In this document: positions 26,412-34,321 of the stretch, in pieces
How the letters are laid out: each line of letters begins with the position of its first letter
Position numbering within the stretch: the stretch's first letter is position 1
From: Komarekiella delphini-convector SJRDD-AB1
GTDB taxonomy: Bacteria; Cyanobacteriota; Cyanobacteriia; Cyanobacteriales; Nostocaceae
DNA: 64,000 bases
Reading direction: 5' to 3'
Assembly: GCF_014831675.1 (NCBI RefSeq)
Contig: NZ_VJXY01000003.1
Coordinates: 186,001-250,000, forward strand
Program-made: the position numbers and the translations under genes
Notes under the pieces: generated by a model
The model's input: only the letters and a program-made list of their open reading frames with translations
The model's database searches: none
Told to the model about the DNA's origin: nothing

Positions 26412-27032
26412 CTACTTAACTTCAAAGGTTTCATCACTAATCTGACGACCATTTAAAAACATCTGCACCTGCCAATTACCAACGGTTGCAGTAGAGCTAA
26501 TAGGATAGCGACAGTAAGTATCCCAGACAGACGTATTAATCTCACGGGTTTGATAGCGATTTTGCTTGACAATTTGACCGCTGGGGTCAATCCAATTACA
26601 GGAAAGAGCTAGCTTTTTACCCAAGGGTGCATCCTTTAAAGTCACACGGTAAAAAACTTCTGGATTGTTTTGGCGAGAGATAGTATCTAGTCCGCTGCTA
26701 TTATCTGCGAGGGTGAGGCGGTCTTGTTGAGCAGAAACACGCGAGAGTACAGAGTTTTGCTGCTGGATGAAAAATATTGTACAGGCGATCGCCACCAATA
26801 AAGATCCAACCACTCCAGAAAAAATCCATCGATTCCTTCGTTGCTGCACCTCTAATGCTTGCCGGCGACGTAACTGGATGAGCGCTTCATCGAGTAACTC
26901 TGGCGGTAAATTCAACTCTTGTAAAATTTCCCTAACCTGCTGTAGGTCAAGTTCCGCATCCTGACGTATTTGCAACCCTTCTACTTCAGTTACTATTTGT
27001 GTTAATTGCTCTTGAGTTAGTCGCTGTGTCAT
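26412..27032 (-). CDS. single-pass membrane protein, conserved hypothetical
   Basis: 206 residues. Residues 1-66 are charged and helical (ELDLQQVREILQELNLPPEL), 68-90 form one transmembrane helix (WIFSGVVGSLLVAIACTIFFI), and 105-206 form a beta-rich extracytoplasmic domain with two cysteines (LSCNWIDPSG, TYCRYPIS) and a C-terminal VGNWQVQMFLNGR. The last motif resembles the end of the exported protein at 30446 (GKYKIEVYIDNR), suggesting a shared Ig-like fold. It is upstream of, and probably co-transcribed with, the second asparagine-synthetase-like gene. Confidence 0.65.
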   Translation of the reverse strand: MTQRLTQEQLTQIVTEVEGLQIRQDAELDLQQVREILQELNLPPELLDEALIQLRRRQALEVQQRRNRWIFSGVVGSLLVAIACTIFFIQQQNSVLSRVSAQQDRLTLADNSSGLDTISRQNNPEVFYRVTLKDAPLGKKLALSCNWIDPSGQIVKQNRYQTREINTSVWDTYCRYPISSTATVGNWQVQMFLNGRQISDETFEVK

Positions 27033-27170
27033 AGCTAATAATAACTCCTGTTGAATTCTATAGAACTAGCCCTTCAAGGTGTAATATATTTTTCTTAGTG
27101 CCTTTGTGTTTCAAAATTCAGTTTTTTAACCACTAAGAGGATATTTGAAAAGTCCTTCTCTAAGACACTA

Positions 27171-27334
27171 AGAGGATGTTTGAAAAGTCCTCTTGTTGGT
27201 AGTAAAACGTTCTAGATCCCCCTGAATCCCCCTTAAAAAGGGGGACTTTAATTCCGGTTTCCCCCCTTGAAAAGGGGGGTTAGGGGGGATCAATAAGTGC
27301 AAAGATACAGCCAAACACTTTTCAAACAACCTCT
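27171..27334. mobile_element. MITE-like element, family 1 copy 1 (164 bp)
   Basis: Terminal inverted repeats AGAGGATGTTTGAAAAGT (left) and ACTTTTCAAACAACCTCT (right) differ by one base pair. The core is a gatccccct.../...ggggggatc palindrome. A second 164-bp copy is at 46485-46648. Flanking TAA on both sides could be a 3-bp target duplication. An extra partial left end lies at about 27136-27157. The remainder of 27033-27456 has no gene. Confidence 0.75.
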
Positions 27335-27456
27335 AAGACACAAAGGTGAAACAATACCCTAATTTCTAGAGAAATCCTAATATTTTTGCCAACAATTTAT
27401 TACACTTATTAACTTCGCAACTGTTATAACTCAAAACTCATAATTCAGCACTCATT

Positions 27457-28479
27457 ATGACTACAATTGAAGGTATCTATGAAGTATGTATTGGCATCCC
27501 AGAGCCAATTTCTGCTATTCAGTATTGGGAGCAATTTGGTTATCGCATTGGTCAAGTGGGTGAACTAACCGCAGATGTAGCCTATCAATTATATGGGGTG
27601 AATTCGTCTCTACGCTCAATTCGCCTTTATCATCAAAATGCGGATCATGGTTTGATTCGACTGATGGTTTGGCAAAACCCCACGCATCAAGGGTTGGGAA
27701 CAGAGTCGATGAAAGTTAAAGGAAACCGCTGGGCAACTACTTTAACTGCCGATGTGTTAAATATTTTAAATCATGCGGAGGATGCGAAAGCCGCAGGTTG
27801 GCCTATCAGGTATACCAATTCTCACTGGGAAGTTATTTACAACAAAGAAAGGAAAAGCCGTCCTTTTGTCGAGCAGGCGGTTGGGGTACGAGAAATGCTA
27901 CTGCTGCAACCCTTAGCTCGACAAGTTTTATTTCAAAGATTTGGCTATACACTACCGCATTATGGACAAATCAACTCTAATGCAGCTTTCAAGACTAGTC
28001 AATTTACCCACATGGGAATAATCACTCAAGATGACAGCAAAGAAACCTTGAAATTTTACGAAGAAGTTTTGGGGTTGCTGCGTGTGCGTGATGATGTCGA
28101 AACTAGCTATGAATCTTCAGCAGCAGGTCGAGATATTTTTGACCTCAATCCTGGTGAAAAGTTTATTGTCACTACCTTTGATGACCCGCGTTCTTCCAAG
28201 TCTGACCTGATGGCTGCACGCAGTGGCAGACTTTATGTGATTCGGTTCCCAGATTATATTAATTTAGAATCGCGCTTTGAGGCAGCCCAACCAGGTAGTT
28301 TGGGAATGTGCCTATATACTTATCGTGTACAAGGATTACAGGAATATTGCGATCGCATCAAAGCAAGTTCTATCCAAAAGCTTACAACCATTGTTAGCAA
28401 TGAGTTTGGCGAGATGAGTTTCTCCTTCGTTGCACCGGATGGCTATTTCTGGACTTTGCTAGAAGTAATTATTAACTAA
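27457..28479 (+). CDS. double VOC (glyoxalase/extradiol dioxygenase-like) protein
   Basis: 340 residues with two vicinal-oxygen-chelate halves: about 5-125 (IYEVCIGIPEPISAIQYWEQ) and about 183-335 (FTHMGIITQDDSKETLKFYE, ending APDGYFWTLLEV). The second half has His in THMG and Glu in LLEV at the usual metal-ligand places; the first half has fewer candidate ligands. VOC proteins include dioxygenases, lyases and metabolite-binding proteins, so the reaction is open. It lies divergently beyond a MITE from the 26412 gene and may be the last member of the 17.7-28.5 kb block. Confidence 0.7.
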   Translation: MTTIEGIYEVCIGIPEPISAIQYWEQFGYRIGQVGELTADVAYQLYGVNSSLRSIRLYHQNADHGLIRLMVWQNPTHQGLGTESMKVKGNRWATTLTADVLNILNHAEDAKAAGWPIRYTNSHWEVIYNKERKSRPFVEQAVGVREMLLLQPLARQVLFQRFGYTLPHYGQINSNAAFKTSQFTHMGIITQDDSKETLKFYEEVLGLLRVRDDVETSYESSAAGRDIFDLNPGEKFIVTTFDDPRSSKSDLMAARSGRLYVIRFPDYINLESRFEAAQPGSLGMCLYTYRVQGLQEYCDRIKASSIQKLTTIVSNEFGEMSFSFVAPDGYFWTLLEVIIN

Positions 28480-28504
28480 ATAGTCAAATTTAATAAGCAA
28501 AAAG

Positions 28505-28755
28505 GCATATTGCTTTCTCATTTTGCCTCAATGCTTTCTCATTTCAGTAGATCACGCACTCATTTCAGTAGATTCAGCAAGCAAAAAGGCATATTGCTTT
28601 CTCATTTTGCCTAAATGCTTTCTCATTTCGGTAGATTCAGCAAGCAAAAAGGCATATTGCTTTCTCATTTCGGTATATCACGCACTCATTTCAGTAGATT
28701 CAGCAAGCAAAAAGGCTTATGGTTTTCTCGATATGCCTCAATGCTTTCTCATTCG
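28505..28755. repeat. complex tandem repeat array
   Basis: Modules gcaagcaaaaaggcatattg, ctttctcattt, tgcctcaatg and tcagtagatt recur in variable order, about three to four higher-order units. Open frames across it (e.g. 28523-28792) are periodic repeat translations and are not called as genes. Confidence 0.8.
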
Positions 28756-28810
28756 AGTAATTTACACATTGATGACAACTATCGCTGTTTAGCAAAAGCC
28801 CTTATCAGTT

Positions 28811-28881
28811 AACAGTCAACAGTCAACAGTTAACAGTCTTTCGTGTTATCCCATTCCCTTGGCGGGGTGGGATGAGCTTAA
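28811..28881 (-). repeat. dispersed repeat, copy B (inverted partner of 17550-17608)
   Basis: Begins with three aacagtcaac-type units, then agtctttcgtgttatccca, a ggcggggtggga hairpin arm and tgagcttaa. It is the reverse complement of copy A with a changed loop. Confidence 0.75.
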
Positions 28882-28922
28882 AGATAAATCATCTGTAGTG
28901 AAAAGTCTAAAAATTGGCTAAC

Positions 28923-29510
28923 CTATTTCACTTTCGTTTTTTGAGAAGATGCCATTTTTCTTTTCATTGCAATCATCAGTCCAAGAGCCGTTAGACTACC
29001 TAGAATTTCAGAGGGTTCTGGAACTTTGACAGGAGCGACTTTTGTAAAAGTGGCGTAATTTAAACTAATTTCGGACATAATTGGCTGTGGAAAACCTGCT
29101 TGCGATCGCTCATCTAAATCCCATCTACCTAGACTATAAAATGAACCAAATGCGATCGTAACTGAATCAAATGGGCCAATGGGCACGAAAAAGGCATTTT
29201 TTCCCTCAGCAAAAAGAGGTACTGAGGTTTGGCTATTCAATAAATTAGTGATTGCATTTGTCGCCGCTAAGGCATCAGTATCATCCAACAACGGTGTACT
29301 AGTGGGTTTGGCTGGGTCAAACAAATTTAAAGCTGAATCGTTAATAAAATTCACATTATATTGTTTATTCCCAATCTGCAAATCTTCAATACTCTTAGCA
29401 CTATTACCCTCCAGATTTACTTTAGCAGCGTCTACTTTCACCGCTACGCCAACCCAGGTAATTACGGAAACTGTAATGGCAAAGCCTAGTTTAATTGCTT
29501 TTTTCACCAA
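28923..29510 (-). CDS. PEP-CTERM-like exported protein
   Basis: 195 residues. The N-terminus is a signal peptide (KLGFAITVSVITWVGVAVKV, cleavage near VDAA). The C-terminus has the PEP-CTERM sorting layout: VPEPSEILGSLTALGLMIAM followed by the basic tail KRKMASSQKTK. PEP-CTERM proteins are processed by exosortase and attached to the envelope or exopolysaccharide. The middle domain is not recognised. No exosortase gene is in the window. ATG at 29510 is the natural start. Confidence 0.8.
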   Translation of the reverse strand: MVKKAIKLGFAITVSVITWVGVAVKVDAAKVNLEGNSAKSIEDLQIGNKQYNVNFINDSALNLFDPAKPTSTPLLDDTDALAATNAITNLLNSQTSVPLFAEGKNAFFVPIGPFDSVTIAFGSFYSLGRWDLDERSQAGFPQPIMSEISLNYATFTKVAPVKVPEPSEILGSLTALGLMIAMKRKMASSQKTKVK

Positions 29511-29642
29511 TTTTTCAGGCTCCTATAAAAACGTTACAAGACTGAGTACTATTTTTTAGTAGGTCTAATTTGTTACTATTTATGTTCAGTGCATAATGTT
29601 TTTATGACTTTGATAAGTTTACATAAACGTGGGAAATAATCA

Positions 29643-29667
29643 AGAGACGTTGCAATACAACGTCTCT
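29643..29667. repeat. palindromic hairpin repeat (agagacgttgc family)
   Basis: AGAGACGTTG and CAACGTCTCT flank caatac/ata centre. Same family at 32376, 49054, 54416 and 59943. It precedes the DUF218 gene. Confidence 0.75.
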
Positions 29668-29710
29668 ACAATGGTCTATATTTGATTATTTGGCAGACCT
29701 TTATTCAGCA

Positions 29711-30313
29711 ATGCCCAATTATAAAATTCAAAAACGACGGTTAATTCTAGTTTTGTTGGCTTTGATGTCTGCTCTAATGCTGGCTTTTATATCTACAGCG
29801 TTGAGTATTTATTTGTACAGCAGCAATATTAATAATAAAGCAGAAGCGGCTATTGTTCTAGGAGCAGCAGTGTGGGGAGAAGAACCATCTCCTGTGTTTA
29901 GAGAACGAATTAACCACGCCATTAATTTATATAAAAACGGTGATGTTAGTACCATCATTTTTACAGGTGGAGTTGGCGATCGCAATGAACCAGCCGAAGC
30001 CATAGTTGGTAAAAATTATGCGATCGCTCAAAGAGTTAAAGCAGCTAATATTCTGATCGAAACTCAATCTCGAACAACTTCCCAGAATCTTAAAAACGCT
30101 CTAAAAGTAGGGTCTGATAATCAATTAACCAAGTTTCTTATTGTTAGTGACCCATTGCACATGAAACGAGCCGTGTTGATGGCGCGAGACTTAGGAATGG
30201 ATGCATATCCATCACCCACACCTACTACCCGCTATCGCAGTTTTCATAGTCAAATGGAGTTTCTTATGCGAGAAACTTATTTTTACCTTGTCTACCTTGT
30301 GTTAAAAATCTAA
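29711..30313 (+). CDS. DUF218 (SanA/YdcF/ElyC-like) membrane-anchored protein
   Basis: 200 residues from ATG 29711 (MPNYKIQKRR); the TTG at 29690 is less likely. One N-terminal transmembrane helix (about 11-35, LILVLLALMSALMLAFIST) is followed by the DUF218 domain: AAIVLGAAVWGEEPSPVFRE, TIIFTGGVGDRNEPAEA, ILIETQSRTTSQNL and FLIVSDPLHMKRAVLMAR. Relatives are linked to envelope barrier function and peptidoglycan precursor metabolism (SanA, ElyC); the exact substrate is unknown. Confidence 0.85.
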   Translation: MPNYKIQKRRLILVLLALMSALMLAFISTALSIYLYSSNINNKAEAAIVLGAAVWGEEPSPVFRERINHAINLYKNGDVSTIIFTGGVGDRNEPAEAIVGKNYAIAQRVKAANILIETQSRTTSQNLKNALKVGSDNQLTKFLIVSDPLHMKRAVLMARDLGMDAYPSPTPTTRYRSFHSQMEFLMRETYFYLVYLVLKI

Positions 30314-30445
30314 CTGCCAGCTTGAGATTTTTGGAATTTTCAAGTAAAAACAATTTTGTCTGTGTCCAATCGTAAGTGATCTTGACCCGGAAAACGTGTC
30401 AAATTACTTGAATAAGTACCAAATGTTGATAGGAAAATTATACTA

Positions 30446-30988
30446 ATGAGAATTTGGGCTGTTATATTTGTGCTGGCTTCTGCTTGTCTAATATCTGGAG
30501 TCAAAGCTGCTGAGCCGATTAATGCTACTTCTGTTTTAGCGGAAAAAACCACAATATTTTCTCAGTCAACGAATGGGAAACAGATTACTGTTAGCAAAGC
30601 TGAATTCGGCTTAAAGAAAGTTGACCCCAGCGGTCAAGCTAACTTTATCCCTACAAATAGAGTGCCACTTCAAGAGGGAAACGCCTATGGGTGGCGAATT
30701 GAACTTCAAGACTACCAGAGTGAAGTTAGATGGCGCGAAGTCCTGCGTTTACCAAAACCCCCAGAAACATGGGGTACAGATGATGGTGAAAATTTCTCAA
30801 TCTCGAAAGACGGGACTACAGCGACAACGAAACGCATACAGTCAGCTACAGATGGCGTGATTGAAAATTTTTGGACGATCGCACCAGGTGATCCGCTTGG
30901 TAAATATAAGATAGAAGTCTATATTGATAACCGTTTAGTAGGTTCTTTCGAGTTTGAACTTGTTGCAGCCCTGGAGAATCGGCGGTGA
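30446..30988 (+). CDS. small exported beta-rich protein of unknown function
   Basis: 180 residues. A clear signal peptide (residues 1-22, VIFVLASACLISGVKAA) precedes a soluble domain. Conserved-looking pieces are VPLQEGNAYGWRIELQD, WREVLRLPKPPETWG, a serine/threonine-rich strand (DGTTATTKRIQS) and the C-terminal APGDPLGKYKIEVYIDNRLV, suggesting an Ig-like or beta-sandwich fold. Its end resembles the extracytoplasmic end of the 26412 protein. It follows the DUF218 gene on the same strand, 132 bp away. Confidence 0.7.
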   Translation: MRIWAVIFVLASACLISGVKAAEPINATSVLAEKTTIFSQSTNGKQITVSKAEFGLKKVDPSGQANFIPTNRVPLQEGNAYGWRIELQDYQSEVRWREVLRLPKPPETWGTDDGENFSISKDGTTATTKRIQSATDGVIENFWTIAPGDPLGKYKIEVYIDNRLVGSFEFELVAALENRR

Positions 30989-31295
30989 TTTTAGATTGGG
31001 GAGTGGGGGGCAGAGGGGCAGGGGGGGGCAGAGGGGCAGGGGGAGAGAATAATTAATGACAGACAAATACTTCTCTACGAGAGGCTGCGCCCTAAGCTTA
31101 GCTATGCCGCAGGCTTTACGGCTTCTCTACGAGACGCTACGCGAACGCTCAGTACAAGTGACAAATGACCAATGACAAATGACTCCTGTCTCCTGTCTCC
31201 TGTTAATAGACCAGTGCCATTCTCATAGGTAGTGCTGTACTACAACTTCATAAACCACTAAACTCCAGTTATAACAGTCGCTAAAAAGATAAATC
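30989..31295. repeat. repeat-rich spacer before mysD
   Basis: Contains a G-rich dispersed repeat (cagaggggcaggggggggca), aatgacaaatgac motifs, and cttctctacgagacgctacg (about 31120-31145), whose reverse complement recurs at about 56165-56190. The mysD promoter must lie in roughly the last 90 bases, but no consensus could be fixed. Confidence 0.6.
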
Positions 31296-32342
31296 ATGCC
31301 ACTACTTCATATCCTTCATTTAGTTGGGTCTGCACACAACGAATTTTACTGTGATTTATCACGCCTTTACGCTCAAGACTGTTTAGCAGCAACAGCAGAT
31401 CGATCGCGTTATGACTTTCAGATTGCATACATCACACCTGATCGCCACTGGCGATTTCCTTACTCCCTCAGCCAAGAAGATATTGCTCTGACTAAACCGA
31501 TTCCTTTGTTTGATGCCATACAGTTTCTAACGGCACAAAATATTGACATCGTGTTACCACAGATGTTTTGTATTCCCGGAATGACTCAGTACCGCGCCCT
31601 ATTCGATCTGCTTAAGATCCCTTACATAGGCAATACTCCAGATATCATGGCAGTAACGGCCCACAAAGCCAGAACCAAAGCAATTGTTGAAGCAGTAGGG
31701 GTGAAAGTGCCTCATGGCGAACTGCTCCGCCAAGGAGACATTCCGACAATTACACCTCCAGTTGTCATCAAACCCGTAAGTTCAGATAACTCTTTAGGGG
31801 TGACTTTAGTCAAAGAGGCTGCTGACTATGACGCTGCTTTGAAGAAAGCATTTGAGTATGCAGATGAGATTATCGTAGAAGAATTCATCGAACTCGGTCG
31901 AGAAGTCAGATGCGGCATCATTGTCAAAGACGGGGAATTAATCGGTTTACCCCTTGAAGAATATCTGGTAGATCCCCACGAGAAACCCATCCGCAACTAT
32001 GTTGATAAACTCCAACAAACGGCCGATGGCGACTTGTGTTTTGCCGCTAAAGATAATATTAAGTCTTGGATTGTAGACCCTAACGACCCAATTACCCAAA
32101 AGGTTCAGCAAGTGGCTAAAAAGTGTCATCAGGCTTTAGGTTGTCGCCACTACAGTTTATTTGATTTCCGCATCGACCCAGAGGGACAACCTTGGTTCTT
32201 AGAAGCCGGATTGTATTGTTCTTTTGCCCCCAAAAGCGTGATTTCCTCTATGGCAAAAGCAGCGGGAATCCCTCTAAATGATTTATTAATAACTGCTATC
32301 AATGAAACATTGGGGAGTAATCAAAAAGCATTGCAAAATTGA
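31296..32342 (+). CDS. mysD: MysD-type D-Ala-D-Ala ligase-like enzyme of MAA (shinorine-type) synthesis
   Basis: 348 residues, ATP-grasp/D-Ala-D-Ala ligase fold. Visible are NTPDIMAVTAHKARTKAIVE, the ATP-binding PPVVIKPVSSDNSLGVTLVK, EIIVEEFIELGREVRCGIIV and the metal-binding end FDFRIDPEGQPWFLEAGLYC. In MAA pathways MysD condenses a second amino acid (such as serine) onto mycosporine-glycine to give shinorine or porphyra-334. It is on the plus strand, convergent with mysC, as in Nostoc punctiforme (NpF5597 opposite NpR5598-5600). A true cell-wall Ddl is unlikely given the neighbours. Cytoplasmic. Confidence 0.9.
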   Translation: MPLLHILHLVGSAHNEFYCDLSRLYAQDCLAATADRSRYDFQIAYITPDRHWRFPYSLSQEDIALTKPIPLFDAIQFLTAQNIDIVLPQMFCIPGMTQYRALFDLLKIPYIGNTPDIMAVTAHKARTKAIVEAVGVKVPHGELLRQGDIPTITPPVVIKPVSSDNSLGVTLVKEAADYDAALKKAFEYADEIIVEEFIELGREVRCGIIVKDGELIGLPLEEYLVDPHEKPIRNYVDKLQQTADGDLCFAAKDNIKSWIVDPNDPITQKVQQVAKKCHQALGCRHYSLFDFRIDPEGQPWFLEAGLYCSFAPKSVISSMAKAAGIPLNDLLITAINETLGSNQKALQN

Positions 32343-32375
32343 TATTCAAGATAGGGGCTAAAAAACCGATTCTTT

Positions 32376-32404
32376 GTAGAGACGTTGCAATGCAATGTCT
32401 CTAC
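32376..32404. repeat. hairpin repeat (agagacgttgc family) between mysD and mysC
   Basis: gtagagacgttgc then aatgtctctac with one mismatch in the stem. It lies 34 bp past the mysD stop and 91 bp before the mysC stop and could serve as a bidirectional terminator-like structure. Confidence 0.7.
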
Positions 32405-32494
32405 AGTCAACGAGAATTGGTCTTTTTACCAAAAATAAATCGGGTTTTTGCGATTACTGAATCGATGTTCTAGAAACGAGATATTACGAATTAC

Positions 32495-33892
32495 TCAATC
32501 GCCGCCTAATTCAACTAGTTTGCCAATGTTGAAGTCTATCTTTACCCAGCCTTTGAGTTTTTGCAGATTTTGTAGCAGAAGTAAAGTAATTTGCCAATGG
32601 TGCAAAGTTAAAAATGGTATAGGATCATCCATGCGATAGATGGCATCTGTGCCTCTTACCAAGTTATTTAACCATGTTTGCAATTGCTTCCCAGAGCGAA
32701 TACCAGTTAGTCGCCAGATTTCGTGATATAGCCAGTAAGTAGGCTTGCTATCTGCAAGAGGTTCTAGAGGTGCAGCTAGGGGAGTTTTGCCAAGATAGGC
32801 TTCGGCAACACCAGGGTGATTGTAGAACATTGTGATCGCCGAATGGGTGCGGGGGTTACATTCAATGGCGTAAGCTGTACCGTCTTCAGCTTGGATAAAG
32901 TCAAAAGACACTTGTCCAGTTAGTCTCAAACTTTTGACGAAGTGTTGTACCCATTCACGGATTTGGGGATTTTCGACATTTTCATAATTGATTTGAAATG
33001 CAGAAGAGTTTGAGCAGCAATGTAATCTTAATTCTCCATCCCGCACTGTACTATGGGTGCATAATTCTTTACCAGGAATAAACTCTTGCATAATCCAGGG
33101 TTTTTCTGGGCTGATGGGTAAACTCCTCACAAACGCTGCTGTTTCTTCTGGGGTGTCACAGGGAAGTTTGGTTAAGTTCAAACGGCGAACAGAGTCGTAG
33201 GAAATACTTTTAAGAATATATTTGCGGGTTTCTTGACTAAAATCGAAGTTAATAATTTGTTCTGGATCTGTGATTTTAAAAGATTTAGGGACAGATAAAC
33301 CAAGCGATCGCGCCTGATCGGTAAAGGCAAATTTATCATCCAACATTGCAGTTATATCTGCATCGAAGTGGAAAACTTCACAGTATTCTGATAGTACAGG
33401 CTTTGCCAACGAGTCGTAGTAACTAGCTACAGGGCTGCATACGGGTACATAAACATCAATTTTCTCCTTTTTGACGATTTCCAACAAAGCCTTGGTATAG
33501 CCTTCTGGATCGTCTTGCGGTGCTGGTACTGTATAAAAACGACTCACCGCATTTGAGAATCTATGCCCAGATAACCAGTATTTGTGACCTTCAATTAAAA
33601 TAACTCTGTGTCCTGCTGCGTGAAAGGAGCGAGCAAGTTGCAATGCTTTGGTCATCTTAGCGCCGCTGACTAAGATATTCTGAGGGTGAGCAGCTACGGC
33701 TGCTTGTTTCCTGAACGGGTTACGCACAATTCCCCACAGCAACGATACCAACACTACAACAGCATTGAGCGGCAAAGCAATCAGCAATAGTGTTAAAGTC
33801 CCAAGAGTTTTGAATAAAGCTACTGTCTTTGCTTTCACAACCGTTGATGGCGTTGTGGGTTGAGGCAAAGATAAGGGAATTGATTGTGTCAT
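32495..33892 (-). CDS. mysC: MysC ATP-grasp ligase, mycosporine-glycine synthase
   Basis: 465 residues from ATG 33892 (MTQSIPLSLPQP), which has GAAGGA eight bases upstream; the longer frame to 33940 is rejected. An N-terminal hydrophobic stretch (about 30-55, LGTLTLLLIALPLNAVVVLV) may anchor it to a membrane. The ATP-grasp domain has MLDDKFAFTDQARSLGLSVP, KYILKSISYDSVRRLN, PWIMQEFIPGKELCTH and YAIECNPRTHSAITMF. MysC attaches glycine to 4-deoxygadusol to make mycosporine-glycine. It is downstream of mysA-mysB on the same strand but separated from mysB by 429 bp of MITE and repeat DNA, so co-transcription is uncertain. Confidence 0.92.
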   Translation of the reverse strand: MTQSIPLSLPQPTTPSTVVKAKTVALFKTLGTLTLLLIALPLNAVVVLVSLLWGIVRNPFRKQAAVAAHPQNILVSGAKMTKALQLARSFHAAGHRVILIEGHKYWLSGHRFSNAVSRFYTVPAPQDDPEGYTKALLEIVKKEKIDVYVPVCSPVASYYDSLAKPVLSEYCEVFHFDADITAMLDDKFAFTDQARSLGLSVPKSFKITDPEQIINFDFSQETRKYILKSISYDSVRRLNLTKLPCDTPEETAAFVRSLPISPEKPWIMQEFIPGKELCTHSTVRDGELRLHCCSNSSAFQINYENVENPQIREWVQHFVKSLRLTGQVSFDFIQAEDGTAYAIECNPRTHSAITMFYNHPGVAEAYLGKTPLAAPLEPLADSKPTYWLYHEIWRLTGIRSGKQLQTWLNNLVRGTDAIYRMDDPIPFLTLHHWQITLLLLQNLQKLKGWVKIDFNIGKLVELGGD

Positions 33893-33925
33893 AAGTTTTT
33901 CCTTCGTGCAAAATACGAATCTTTC

Positions 33926-34169
33926 GTAGGGACACAACATTATCCATTGGTGTCAACTTCAGCTAAAAATAGCTTTACTGTTAGCCTCCTCACCCAAGAG
34001 AGAATGAATTCTCTGGCTAATAGCGAAAGTCTACTAAAGTAGACTCAGGATTTTGGGCAATATTATAGTCATCTTTAGATGACTTTTGCTATGAGCAAGG
34101 AACTTCAGTTCCTTGTGGGATATGGATTTCACGTTAAGTTGACACCAATGAACATTATCGTGTCCCTAC
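33926..34169. mobile_element. MITE-like element between mysB and mysC (244 bp)
   Basis: Inverted ends of about 34 bp: GTAGGGACAC...ATTGGTGTCAACTT (33926-33959) and the complement AAGTTGACACCAAT...GTGTCCCTAC (34136-34169), with a few mismatches. The interior is a chain of small palindromes: agagaatgaattctct, gtctactaaagtagac, agtcatctttagatgact and aaggaacttcagttcctt. No transposase frame. The right end abuts another repeat. Confidence 0.75.
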
Positions 34170-34305
34170 CGCGTGTTGCCAGATGTAGGTTGGGTTTCGC
34201 GTTGCTCAACCCAACATCGGTAAGGGTGTTGGGTTGACGTAAGGAAACCCAACCTACATTTTTTTTGCAACAATTTAGCCTTGTCACGCCACTACCGCGT
34301 GTTGC
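34166..34305. repeat. aacccaacct hairpin repeat bracketed by 14-bp direct repeats
   Basis: ctaccgcgtgttgc occurs at 34166-34179 and 34292-34305. Between them lie gtaggttgggtttcgcgttg and its inverted form ggaaacccaacctac, a dispersed cyanobacterial-type hairpin repeat. The direct repeats suggest insertion or recombination at that site. Confidence 0.65.
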
Positions 34306-34321
34306 TAGTTCTTAGTCACAA

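Noticed and set aside
28523-28812. Two open frames (89 and 65 residues) in different frames over the array downstream of the VOC gene
   Set aside because: They are translations of a tandem array with periodic peptide repeats in overlapping frames and have no ribosome binding site; the DNA repeat explains them.
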